From contig MEHQ01000069.1 in NCBI GenBank assembly GCA_008828725.1, positions 32,119 through 96,118 on the forward strand: DNA of 64,000 nucleotides, given 5' to 3'. Of the stretch, positions 1 to 13,150 are shown piece after piece. The stretch is from Saccharina japonica (lineage: Eukaryota; Sar; Phaeophyceae; Laminariales; Laminariaceae). The notes beneath the pieces are model-generated. The model was not told the origin of the DNA. It did not search any database and worked only from the letters and a program-made list of their open reading frames with translations. Made by a program: the position numbers and the translations under genes. How positions within the stretch are numbered: position 1 is the first letter of the stretch; every line of letters begins with the position of its first letter.

Positions 1-3000
1 TACGAAATGCCGGATGCGATCAGGTAGTCCTCCAGGATGTTGAGCATGATCTGAGGATCAACAACCAAACGCGCAACAGGCAAACACATCAATACATAAA
101 AAAAGCCAACAACACACCACACCGACAGACAACATACACACAAGGCACGAAACGCAACCAATTCACGACACAAACTGCATATCAAACCACCACATATTAA
201 AACAGCACACATCACACACCATGCAGAAACACAAGGCACGACGAAAAAAAAGCACGCGCGTGGATTTCCAACAGATTATGACGATATGCCAGCGCTGGAG
301 TTGAGCACTGCTCAATTTTATGATACCCTGATGATGGTGATGCCGATGATCTCTCACAGTAGTTGAAAAAAAAATCTAGCCAGTGGTAAACAAAAAGCGT
401 TCCCATGCAAGAAAATAAACAAGTATCAGGTACAAAATCTAGCCAGTGGTACAAAATATTACGTGCACCGCAGTACCCGCACGAGAGGGAACGACGGTAC
501 TAACGAGCTGTCGTATACCGTCTCTTACCACGTGCAACCAGACAATACCAGGAACACATCCATGGCACATGGGTACACCCGAAAAAACAACAAACACAAA
601 CAAAGCAACAAAGAAAACAGAGAAAACGTGTACGAAGAAGGGCACAAAAAAAAAAGAAGGAAAATACATTACGTATCGATGGGGAAGCTTAAGCTTCACA
701 GATGTTGGGCGTGGCGCAATGGCCGATGGGAAAAGTTTTACAGGTGCTGGGGCGTGACGCATGCATGGCTTAGGTGGCGTGACACACCTTGAACTGGCTG
801 AACAGGAGAACGCGGTGCCCTTGCTCCTTCAGCCTGGGCAGCAGCTTGTCCAGCAGCACCAGCTTGCCTGAGTGCTTCACCAAGTGCTCCTGCTCGTCGA
901 GGTGACGGCACGCACAAGAGGGGGGGCAACGCGACCGAAAAAATACCAACAGGACGATACAATGAATCGGGGACGATACCAATAAACAGGAACAACACGA
1001 TACAAACAAAAAAACTGCAGCCACCAATCCGTTCAATGCGTATGATACGATGCGTCACCGCTTTTTATTAGGTCACCGACTCGCCAATTCATTAGTTTCA
1101 CCAATTCACCCATCCAAGCTTAGCTAAGCTAAGCTAAGCTGAGCTAGAGCTGAGCTGAGCTTAGCTCAGAGTAGCTCAGCTTGGCTTAGCTCAGATTAGC
1201 TCAGCTCAGCTCAGCTTAGCTGAGCTGAGCTAAGCTAAGCTAAGCTAAGCCAATCTGAGCTATGCTGAGCTAAGCTAAGCTAAGCTAAGCCAATCTGAGC
1301 TATGCTGAGCTACGCTAAGCTAAGCTAAGCCAATCTGAGCTATGCTGAGCTAAGCTAAGCTAAGCTAAGCCAATCTGAGCTATGCTGAGCTAAGCTAAGC
1401 TAAGCTAAGCTAAACAAATATAAGGCTAAGCTAAGCTAAGCTAAGCTACACAAATATAAGGCTAAGCTAAGCTACGTAAGCTTGCTAAGCTAAGCTAACC
1501 CGAGTTAATCCGAGCCGAGCCGAGCTAAGCCGAGCCAAGGCGATCCAATCCAAGGCGATCCAATCCAACTCCATAAGCTAGCCAAACCACGACAAGGTGC
1601 CCACCTTGTCCTCTCCGCTGCCCCCCATCTGAATGCGGACGGCTTCCTCCACGCCACTGTCCCACCAAACAACGCCACCATGTTTCCATGTCCATGTTCA
1701 TGTCAATATCAAACGAATGTACGGCACAAAAAGAAAAAAAACAAAGCGAGAGAGTTTTGTTAGAGTCAAAGATGGCCGCGCATGTGACGGGGGGGGTGGG
1801 GAGGTCGAAGGGGGTCATTAGCGCCAACGGTGCAGACATTCCTCCTCATAACCCGTTTCACTACGAGTACTGTAAAACTTTCCCACACTAATCCCAAATA
1901 CTTGTCCCCGAAACGAAACGAAACGAAACGTGCACTTTCTAAGGGGCTTTCTAGTGTAGCAGTCGGTGGCATATGTGATACTAAAACCAGATCCCCTCCC
2001 CCGAGCCCCCCCCCCTACCTCCAAACACAGCATGAAAGGAACCCATCAGTTACGCGTGACGGTAAAAACATTCACGTTCACGCTATACGGCAAAGGTTAC
2101 CCCCCCTCCCACCACCCTCCGCCGCACGGCCTTCGCAGGTGTGCAAACCCCAACCCCAACCCCAATCACTAGCGCTCACGTAATAAGGTAGGGGTGGTTG
2201 CAGCACTTCCTCAGCTCCATGGCGAGGTTCATCAGGCTCGGCCCGTCCTGCGCCCGCTTCTTCCCCTGGAGGAGGAAGGTCGTGTTCTGCTCGTAGATCG
2301 CGCGGTAGTACTGCTTCTGGATCTCCGTCAGCTCCACCTGTATTCGAACCAGCGAGCGTGACGGTTTCGTTATGTAAGCAAGGGGTGGTTTGTGAAAGCG
2401 TAAAAAAATACGAGTGGCACATCCAGGGGGTTACATTGAGCGGTGGGGGCGGGGGGGGGGCGGGGTGTACTCGATATTCATGCACGGCCGTAGTCGTACG
2501 ACCATAGACCCTAGCACCCCTACACTGCCGGGACGGGGCATGTCGGGGTTTCACCTACCACGCAGGCAGGGTAGGGTAGGGTAGAATGGGGTCGGGTCGG
2601 GCCGGGCCGGGTCGGGGTGTGGTGTGGTCTGGTGTGGTGGGGTGGGGTGAGGTAGGGGATGGGGTGATTATACTGATACTGATACTGATATTGACATGTT
2701 GATATGATGTCAATACATTCTTTTGATATTGACCATGGTATGGATATCGAGCCATGGTTTTTATGTTGACCGTAATTTCGATATCCCTACTGATAACGAT
2801 ACATACCGATACCCGATACTGACTTGTATTTTTATTTTTCTACTCGTACCTCGATGATGGTCTCCTCCTTGGGTGGAACGGCCTTCTCAACGTCCTCCTT
2901 CATGCGCCTCAGCAGGTACGGCTTGATGTTCTGCTGGAGCTTCGACACGTCCTCCGCTTGCTACGAACGAACAAAAACGCATGAGTTTTTACGGCCATGG

Positions 3001-6000
3001 GTAAATGCGAGAAAAACAACAGCAACAAAAGCAAACAAACACGACGACAACAAAAAAAAAGTCTACGTACCGGGAAACATTAAAAAAAAAGTCTTCGTAC
3101 ATGCCAGTACCTGGTAACAATTAATACGATATCGCCGAACACAAACGAGGGGGGAGAGGGGGGGTACTCGTGTCGTGCATGGCCGTAGTCGTACGATCAT
3201 AGACCCTAGCATCCCTACAATGCCGAGACGGAGCACGTTGGGTTTTCACCAACCAGGCAGACATTTTTGCTTGCACCAAGCGCGAAGCGCCGTGAGGTGT
3301 TCGGCGAGTCGCATACAGGGCGAGCTGGGGGCACATTTCGTCTCCTATCCCCCATACCCCTTCCCAGCCCCCTCTCCCGATTCTCGTCCAAGTGCGATCA
3401 CACTACGCTCTCGCGTTGGCCTGTCTTTCTCGCACCTGAAGGTCGCCGTACTCCTCAATAAAACCGGTCTTGTTCTTGAACTTCGACTCGTCCACAAGGT
3501 TAAGGAGCGTCCACAACTCCTGAAGAACGAAAATAAACAAAAAAAATAGGAAAAATGAACAAAACAAATTCAGAAACAAAAAACGGGGAAAATGGACAAA
3601 ACAAATTCAAAAACAAGAAAACGGGGAAAAAACGTAACCGACCACGACGCCACGACGCCACGTCAGGTTGGGAGAAAAAAAAAACAGGGGAATTTTTTTT
3701 TTTTGTGCTACTACCGTGGCGACGAGGGGAACAAAAACAATTGTAAACGCACACGAAACACAAATAAGTACAAGTGCGAATACACTCACAGAAAAAAAAA
3801 AAAAACATGGGAATATTACTCCTGAACGGCTCCTGGCAAAACAAACGAATCACAAGAAAATGAAGAAGCAATAATCGAACGAAAGTTCCATACTAATTTC
3901 AAGTCGTTCCCCCCCCCCGAAACATGGGTTTACTCCTGCATAAAGTGGGGGGGGGGTAAACGCTACTTGCAGCACTGCACTTGGCACCTCAAAGGAGACT
4001 CCTTCTTGCACGATTTATGTCCTAGTCGGTGTATTTGTAGTTGTATTCGTGTTCGTGTTTCGTGTTTTGTGTGTTGTGTGTTGTGTGTTGTGTGTTGTGT
4101 GTTGTGTGTTGTGTGTTGTGTGTTGTGTGTTGTGTGTTGTGTGTTGTGTTTAGTGTTTAGTGTTTAGTGTTTAGTGTTTGTGTTGAGTGTTTAGTGTTTT
4201 ATGTTTAGTGTTTAGTGCTTGGGTGTTGTTTATTTCCGTGCCATTGCGTTTTTTGTAGTCACCTCTGTGCTGTTCTGGAGCGGTGTCCCGGTGAGCAGCA
4301 GGGAGGAGTCGAAACTGAAGCTTTCCTTCAGAGCCACCTGCAAAAACACAAAAACCAAACGAGAGCCGATGAGCATGTATGCATTGAGCGCACGCATGCG
4401 GTTGTCCTATCCCTTGCTTCGTTTTTGCTTGAAACATGGGAGGGGGCAGGGGGAGGGGGTTGTGCGTGTGGTCAGCCAATGTGTTGAGCAGGGGCAATAC
4501 CGGTTGTTCTGAAGGTTTCTTTGAGTTTTCTTTAGAGATGGGAGGCGGGAGGGAGAAGGGGAGAGTCGCTTGTGCGCCGAACAGTATCAGGTACACATCA
4601 GGAGAGTGGTAGCTTCGAGGAAGTTGTCGTCACCGGCTGCGTTTTCCGATGCAATGTAGCACATATCATAATAGGTACAGTACGGATACCAGATCAGATC
4701 AGGGGAGGCCCAATCAGACTACAGTAGTCTAAAATGACTTGAGATCGGACCACGAGACAAAATAACAGATAACACAAGGCGAGACAACACGACCGCACAC
4801 ATACCATACAGGACAGACGCGCACACACGCCCAAAATCCCCCCCACTCCACTCCTCACTGCTCCGTCTCGACAGGGATGCATGGTCAACGGTCAAACTAC
4901 TCAAGACAAGCAACACATAAGTACGATCCCCCCGCCCCCCACACACCGAAATGCGAGGGTCTCTTATGTTTATACAACTACGGCCATGCACGACATGAGT
5001 ATACCCCCCCCCCCCGCCGCCTCCTGGTTGGTGAAAACCCAACGTGCTCCGTCCCGGCATTGTAGGGATGCGAGGGCCTATGGCCATACGACTACGGCCG
5101 TGCACGATATGAGTACCGCCCCCGCCCCCCCGCCCCCACCGCCTCCTTCTCCACTCCCTCACATTGAGCTTGGAATCGTTGTTCTTGAGGCGGTGGGCCT
5201 CATCAACCACAAGCACGTCCCAGTGGAACTTGCGGCCAAGTAGAGCCATGACATCTCGCCTGATGCACAGCTCGGGAGTCGTCACCACCACCGTCGACTT
5301 CCACACTCGCCGGCCCTGGGTTGGGGCGAGGGTCGGGGTGGAGGTGGGGTTGGGGTAGGGATAGGGTCGGGGTTGGGTATGGGGGAGGGGTTCGAGTGTT
5401 GGGGTATTGGGTTCGGGTATGGAAACGTAAACCACGACAGGCGCGCGTGGGGGGTTCGCTTCGATTTCTGATTTCATGAGTTTTTTGTTTGTTTACCGTA
5501 CATGACAGTGTATATCACACCCCCTGAGGTGAATTTCAAAGCCAACTTTCTCCATAACCAGGGGGGGGGCACAGACAACGAAAAAGGCGGCTTTCGGAGC
5601 ATCTCGTCGAGACCTTTCCATAGACGGGTCGCTCGGGGTTAGCGCTCGACCGGCCGTCGAGAAAATCAGCGTTGAAATTCGTCCGAGGGGGTGTGGTATA
5701 CAGTGTCATATACGGTAGTCGCTGTCTGCTTGTTCGTTCGTTTATTCGTTCGTTCGTTCGTTCGTTCGTTCGTTCGTTCGTTCGTTCGTTCGTTCGTTCG
5801 TTCGTTCGTTCGTTCGTTCCTTCCTTCCTTCCTTTGTTTGTTTGTTCGTGTGTTCGTTCGTTCTGTGGTTCGTTTGTTTCACTTTGGGTACATTCCTTTC
5901 GTTTCGTTGGATCCTGCATGATGCATTTAATTTTGCTTCGGTTCTCGCTTGAGTACATACCCAATGAAATAGCCCAAAAAGACACAAGAGCCAAAGCAGC

Positions 6001-9000
6001 ATCGCACGCCGGCAAACGCAAACCTGTCGACCGACGAAACAAACCGACCTACCAACCAACCAACTGATCGACCCACCAACCAGAGGGCGGCGGCCATGAG
6101 TATGGTCACGGTCAGGGCCGTGGCAATGTGTCACGCCCACTCACCTTGACTCTGGTCTTGGCGTTGAGCTTAAGGTCCCTGTCGGCGGCGAACTCCATTT
6201 CATAGCTCTCCAGGATCTCTCGGTCGTCCTGCGAGGACGGCGGCATATAAAAAAATAGCACCCAAGCCAGCCGAGCGAGACACATGAGCGAGTGAGCGAA
6301 CAAGACGGCCATGTTCTGTTCTGCAAAAATATTGGTGTGCCTCGCAGGTTGAAACTACCAGTGTACTTGACCTCGTGAATTGATATGAATGAGTATTAAC
6401 ACATTTTATCTTTCATACAAACTGGTATAGTGTGCCTTGCACACGTCCGGCAGATAATTCAGGGCAGATACATTCTTGATCTGTATGATCTAGCTCATGT
6501 TGCCGTGTGGGAGCCGTATAATACGCAGGATCTAGCGCATGTTTCCTGCGTTGGATCTGTACTGTACAGATCCTGCACAATATATCATAACGGCAGGTTA
6601 GGGTTTAGTAGATCATCTAGATCGTGATACGTCCATTGTGTGATACCTTGCAGAGCATACCGGGCACACACTACGGTAGTAGGAGAAGCGGCGACCAGGT
6701 AGGAGAATGCGAAAACACAGGAACAGACGAGAGGCAATAGTGAAAGAAAAACAAACAAACAAACGAACGAACAAACAAACAAACAAACTAACGAACAAAA
6801 CAGCGGTTACATGAAAAAACGCGTCACAAGAAAGAAACAAAAAAAAAAGCCTCGATTGGCCGCCAATTAATACGTACACGAACGCAGGAAACAATACCAG
6901 ATACAAGACTACACCAAAAACAGCAGGAAGAAAAAACGGAACCAGATATCACGTGACGAAAAAACAAGACAAAACAAGAACGGGCTATCACAAGAAACAA
7001 ACTGGCGACACAACTAAATTAAAAAAATGAAAAATGAAAAATAAAAAATGATAATTACCATGTCCCCGTGGAAGACGATGGTGTTCATGTCCGACCAAGT
7101 CTGGAACTCCCTCTGCCAGTGGGTGACCGTTGAAAGAGGGGCTATGATCAGGAACGGACCGCGCATGCCGTAGTCGTTGTGCAGGATGGACAGAAATGTC
7201 ACCGTCTGTTGTCGTCGTCGTCGTGACCGTTGTCATTGTTGTGGACGTAGGCCGTAACGGTAGGTGATGTTGTCGCCGTTGTTGGTGGCGGTGGTAGCGG
7301 TGGTGATCGTGATGGTGGCGTGTGTAGTGGTGGTGGTGATCGTGGTGGTGGTTGCGGTGGTTGTGGAGACGGTGGTGGTGGTGGTGGTGGTGGTTGTAGT
7401 GGTTGTGGTGACGGTGATATTATGGTTGCCGTCGGTATCGTAGTTGTTCGTGTAGTCCACCCATGTCGTCGTCGAGGGTTTAAGAGTAAAGAGTTGATGC
7501 CGCCGATAAGAACGAGCGCAGTTTCGGCCAAGAGGGGGAGGCGGGTATGCATCAGCGGCGAGAAAAACAAGAAATCAATTCGCTTGGGCTGCAAAGCACA
7601 GCGTCATTGTCAACGATCACCACGATTTTATAGACCAACATCGCCTCACATAGTCAGCCACTACGAAACGCACGCGTTCTCCAGCACAGGCAAGACGCTG
7701 TGTACATAACACATCCACCCTACCTGTACGTGAGAGTCCATGAAATAAAACCACAAGCGCACACGCACACATACACAAAAATACGGACAAAAACACAGGC
7801 ACAAACCACACACGAATTGCACGGACATATATACGTATACCATACCCAAACACAAGCATGGACATAAAAACACACCCAAAACAAATGGACCCAAAACACA
7901 AACATGGACACGTATGGAGACAAAGCAACCAAAAAAATGACACAAACTGGACACAAACCCACGCCCGAATATGGACACAACTATGAACAAAAACCCAAAA
8001 CATGGACAAAAACTACCTAAAAAACACCGACACCACCCACGAGTCATGGACACAAGACACATATGTTGTATAATAGACCAATCAAGAGGCGAGACGCGAA
8101 CCTGCAGGGTTTTTCCGAGCCCCATCTCGTCCGCCAGAATGCTCCCGCGGCCTTGCAGCCAGTTGTACACCATCCACCGCACGCCCTGCTCTCCACCAAA
8201 TCCACCGTTCATAGATTAAGCACAAAGAGCGCGAGAATGGCGAGCATACGACAGCGAGCCATCCGACGAAAGAAGGAAAGGGGGGGGGGGGAGGTACCCA
8301 TGTCATGGACTCATGTCATGCATGGCTGTAGTCGTATGGCCATAGACTCCCGTAACCGTACAATCGGGACGAAAGCACGTCAGGGTTTCACCGACCAGGC
8401 AGGCGTTGCTAGCACCAAGCGCGAGGCGTCATGGGACGTTGGGCGAGTCACATGAAGGGTGGCCGAACGTTACACACCCGTGAACAATAAAACGCCTCCA
8501 AGCTCAATACGTATTAGGAAAAGTGGCCATTCACCGAAGGGATGGGGGGGGGGGCGGGGGGAATAAAAGGCGACAAACCACCGTCAACGAGAAGATGCTT
8601 TACGAACTCAATATGCCGTACGGGTACAAATAGTGGTCACTCACCGACGAAGGGAGACGGGCGGGCGGGGGACAAAACAAACACCCGTTCAAAAAAGCGA
8701 TGGCCCCCAACCCTGACACGAAAGAGTATACCAGATACGAAGAAATACACCAATACCAGTACCATGTCGCCTATTCGTATCGAAGGGGATACGGAGCGAC
8801 GTGCGTGGGGACGGGACGGTGCATGCCTCGTGGCTTCGACACCCAACACTAACAACACCAACACCACCTCCTCCAACACCAGCATCACCATCAGCAACAC
8901 TCAACACAGCAACACTCAACACGAAAAAAAAATATCACGCTTCCGTTCTGGAAGGGATGCCTGGTCAGTGGTCACATGAACGAGGCAAAAGCAACAATCG

Positions 9001-9112
9001 AGTACCCCCCCCCCCCCCCCCCCCCCCCCACCCCCGACCCCCAGCGTCAACAATACTTCACCATCCCTCTGTGTACCCTCAGTATCTCCCCCCGTTTTTG
9101 AAACGGGGGGTC
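1..9112 (-). CDS. CHD gene, SNF2 ATPase/helicase core exons
   Basis: This part codes for the catalytic motor. The exon at 8185 holds motif I ([11 protein letters not shown], Walker A). The exon at 7205 holds motif Ia ([13 protein letters not shown]). The exon at 5297 holds the DEAH box ([15 protein letters not shown]). The exon at 4337 holds motif III ([13 protein letters not shown]). Exons at 3519 to 1656 cover the linker between lobes, with [20 protein letters not shown] and the [10 protein letters not shown] signature. The exon at 889 starts the second lobe ([23 protein letters not shown]), and the exon at 50 continues [12 protein letters not shown] off the left edge. The catalytic residues expected up to that point are present, so the motor looks functional. 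Introns of 275-900 bases separate the exons and are mostly simple repeats. Minus-strand acceptors are often preceded by T-rich tracts, which supports the strand. The small exon 9112-9062 (ending [11 protein letters not shown]) was placed by phase and by spacing to GVRWM, and is less certain. Confidence 0.9.
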
Positions 9113-12100
9113 CTTGTCCAGGTCCGGCGCGCCGTCGACATCTTACTCCTCTTGGCTTGAGCTTGAGGGCAGGCCGGCTCAATGTCTTACCTCGCCGGTG
9201 TAGGGCATGCACGGCCGTATGTACCTCTTCAACAAACCAAAAGCAAAAAAACAAAACCAAAATTTAGGCAAAAATCGTGAGTAGAAAAAATGGAGCGTGG
9301 GCGATAAATCATCAAAAACACCATAACCACAAAGAAAAAAAAATCAGCTGCAACCCAAGGGTGGTGTGAACTGGGGGGATACCCTACCTTCCCCTTCAGC
9401 TCATACAATCTACTCTTCCACCCCGACCCGCTCCCCTCTCCACCAGCTCGTCTGTCCTACGCTTAATGGCGCGTTCACCCCCCCCTGCCCCCCCCCTCCC
9501 GACCGCCTACTCGCTCCTCACACCTGCCCGAAGTCCTCTCACCGTCCCGGTCCAAAACCCTTCAACCAGCACGTATCATACGCGAGGGCAAAATACGGTG
9601 CCCCCCAACCCCCCCTTAGAACCCCCTCCCCCTATTTGTCAACGCCTCTTACTACCCCTTTTCCCCTAACCGCCCCCCCCCTACGCCCGTCTCGTCAATC
9701 CCCAACCCACCCCCTCTCCATCCCCGATCCCCTCACCTGTCCAGCCCCCTCCAAATCCCTCACTAGCTCGTACGTGGAGGCAGAATACGGTGCCCCTACC
9801 CACTTCACCAGTAGGCGCGTCTCCTCGCCCTCCACCTCATCAACGTCGAGGATACGGTCAAGCTGCACCAGGGAGGGGTCGAAGAATTCCCCGTCCCCTC
9901 TCTCCAGCTCCAACTCTACGCCGAACTCCCTATCTCGAAACCTGTTAATCTGCACAATGGAAATGCATGAATAACGGGAAAAAAAAATGGCGCCAGAGAA
10001 GAGGTAGGCTTGTTTAGAGCGGGGCTCGGGGTCATGCATGCAGAAGGGGGGGGGGTAAGAAAAGTCCCCAACCCCTCTCTTCAACTCCAACTCGATGCCG
10101 AACTGTTTCGCTCGAAACCTGATAATCTGCACGACTACGTAAAATACTGTAGCAGGTATTCATTACTGTAGTAAAATACGTGAAAAAACAGACGCCAGAG
10201 AGAAATTGGCTTGTTCAGAGGGGGGCTGCGTAGGGGTGATACATGCAGAAGGGAAGGGTCGAAAAACGCCAGGTCCCCTCCCTTGGAACTCCGACTCGAG
10301 ACCATTTTCGAGGGGTGGACAAAGGGTGATAGTGGATCTTTGTAATGGGGGTTTTGTCTTGGTAGTAGTATGTTGACCCTCAGATCGAACCCTAACCCTA
10401 ACCCGAACCCTATGCCAGTGGTCAGTGCTTGCTTGGCCAATCAGAGTGCCTAATTAGCTACCTTAGGAAGATCCACTAACAGTGTTTGTCCACTACTGCC
10501 ATTTTCCCTAAAATAACTAAAAGTACGCACTTAAGCATACAGCTGTTACACGCATATATATGATGCACAGCTGTACCATTGCTCTACTACTGCAGCCATA
10601 CACCACATTTAGAAAACCTTACACCGGGCACACAGAGAAAAAGTGAGCTTAACCCGGAATGGCACCGCGCTCCGAAATGAACGGAAGGAAGAAAGGGCGA
10701 ACAACTGAAAACACGTACGTACCAGGTATAAAACTATTACGAAGCAGCGAGTTACTTTTCCACACGGCCCCCTAAAAAATAACATGGCTCTGCTCACGGA
10801 TCATGACCCGGCCCGCTGGTGGGATCAGCAAGTTCTCCTAAACTCACGGATCGGTCGGGTCGGGAGGTTTTCCAATTCTCACGGATCGGGTCGGGCCGCC
10901 CTTACTCGACCCGGCCCGACCTGACCCGCAAGGTTTGACCCGGCCAGTGAACAACCGAAAAATATATCAGTGTGATCTGGTACCAGGTAGGGGCCCCTTT
11001 TGACCCACGTAGTAAAAAGCCGGAGATCCTGGAAAAAAACTCAGCTGAAGTATTCATCAGCGCCGTCCGACAAAAAAAAATCTCCGATCGTTTTCATAAT
11101 CATCACCAGGGTGTGAGTACGTGTGCTTACGCCTCTTCCGCCAGAGAGGCAAACAGCAGTTGGCGACGGCAGTTACAAACCAAACACCCACCAGCGGGAT
11201 GATTTCCTAGCGAGGGGCTATCCCGTCTTACAGCATTACTTGCTATCGCCCTCTCTCCGTCTCTCGCTCTCTACTTGCTGCCCACCGAAGCTCCCGGCCC
11301 CCCGAGGCAGCATGTAGGAGATCGTCGGTGGGCTGACAAGACAAAGGATTGCCGGGGGGGGGGGGGCAACTCTTTTTTTCTATGTCAGCCGTCTCCTAGA
11401 GATGGTTGCCACCAGACGGTGTGATTTGGCACTCCAGTATCAAGAGAGCCCAGGGGGGCCAGACACCCTTCTCCCCCCCCTATAATATAGCGGTCGAGGA
11501 GCAAGAAGTCGGGTCTCCCTGGGCGCTCTTGCCCCAGTAGCACTAAATCACACCTCTGGTGGCAACCATCTCTTACTACGAGACGGCTAGACGGCCGTCA
11601 TAAAACCTTGCCCCCCGCAGTTCTATGATCTTGTCAGCCCATCGACGACGTCAAATATAACCGTTTCCGGCCCTGGCACGCTATGAATAACCCCATTTGG
11701 TACTTGATTCACTTGATTATAGTATAGAGAAAAAAAGTATGTCGAAAATAAAGGACGGATATTTTTAATAGGGCTATGAATAAGGCATGCCTTATTGAGT
11801 GGACTTCACGACTACCTGGTAGTTAGTAGTGGGATATCGAATACAAGCCGACTAACTCACTTCCAGCAGTTTCATCACTAAAAACAACGCACTTCGGGCC
11901 ACCAAACGCGCACCGCCAAGTCAGACACAAAACACACAGAACTCCGAAAATTGTCGGAAGCAACTGACCATAAATCTCTACTCGTATATACAAAGCCAAC
12001 CACCAACTATTATGGGGGGGGGGCATAGTAAATAGGACCTACGGAACCCACAAAAACGTATATATTCCCCTATTTTTACTAACAAATTTTGGTCCTATTC

Positions 12101-13079
12101 ACTATGGCCCCCCGAAAAACGCATATATACCCCTATTTTTACTAAAAAAGTTTGGTCCTATTTACTATGGTCCCCCGTGATAATCGGCGACTTAAAGTCA
12201 GCCAAATCACAGGCCTAACGATGGCAGCATCGACCGAGACGAAGCCGCCCGGGCTGCTGGGGGGTAGAGAATGTATCCGGACTTGCAACACAAGAAAAGA
12301 CCTGTACACCGCGTGCGCAGCTTGGTGGTACAGACAGTGGTGGTCCCTGTATAGTGCGGGATGAGTAGTGCCGGTAAGGCTGCCCGCTATTACAGTGCCT
12401 GTGAAATCGCGTGACGCTTAGATGGGATTAACCAGTGTGGCAGTGTGTGGAGTAGTGCCGCTTTGCCGCTGCAGTGCCGGTGTTGTTGACTGGCGCATAC
12501 CGACACTACGATACACAGACGGACCGGCGCTCCTGTACTTGTTTGCTGGACGTTCTTCCTGGACGCTTGCGGGGTTCTGTTCTCCCACCGTATCGGAGAA
12601 AGCGCTCTCCGCACTGTCCACGGAGAACGGGAACTCACTGCTGTTCTGAGAGCTGATAGGTTATCTTCGGGCACACACCCAACACTCGTGCATACAACAT
12701 ACTTCGAAGTATAAATAGAAAAAATGAAAACGAGAGGTTTGATATCGAGGATTTCGTTGAAAACTCATATCTGCAAGCTGCGTGGGATACTTCGATCGGG
12801 CGAACTATTATACGGGTTTTGAGGAGAACAAAAATTGATAGCTGTGGAACTCAGGTGAGGTCACATATATGCCGTTTACTCCCCGAATGTGTTGACATGT
12901 ACGCATGTCTTAGCGTTTCCCCAAAAGGCGCAGCACATTTTTATGGTCGTAGGATCAAAGAGGAATTAATATAGACGTGAAATGACCTATATACGCGTAC
13001 GCACAATACGCCATAAAACAAACCAATCAACGAACCAACCAATCGATCAATCAATCAATCGATCCATGAGCCAATCAAT

Positions 13080-13150
<71 letters not shown>

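Noticed and set aside
1116-1550. Possible CRISPR-like array
   Set aside because: The units are contiguous pentamers with no spacers, and the genome is eukaryotic.
5672-6140. Long open frames on both strands rich in RSFV / ERTN
   Set aside because: They are translations of the (CGTT)n microsatellite and have no domain.
7199-7594. His/Thr-rich minus-strand frames
   Set aside because: Translations of a GTG-rich intron repeat next to a CHD exon.
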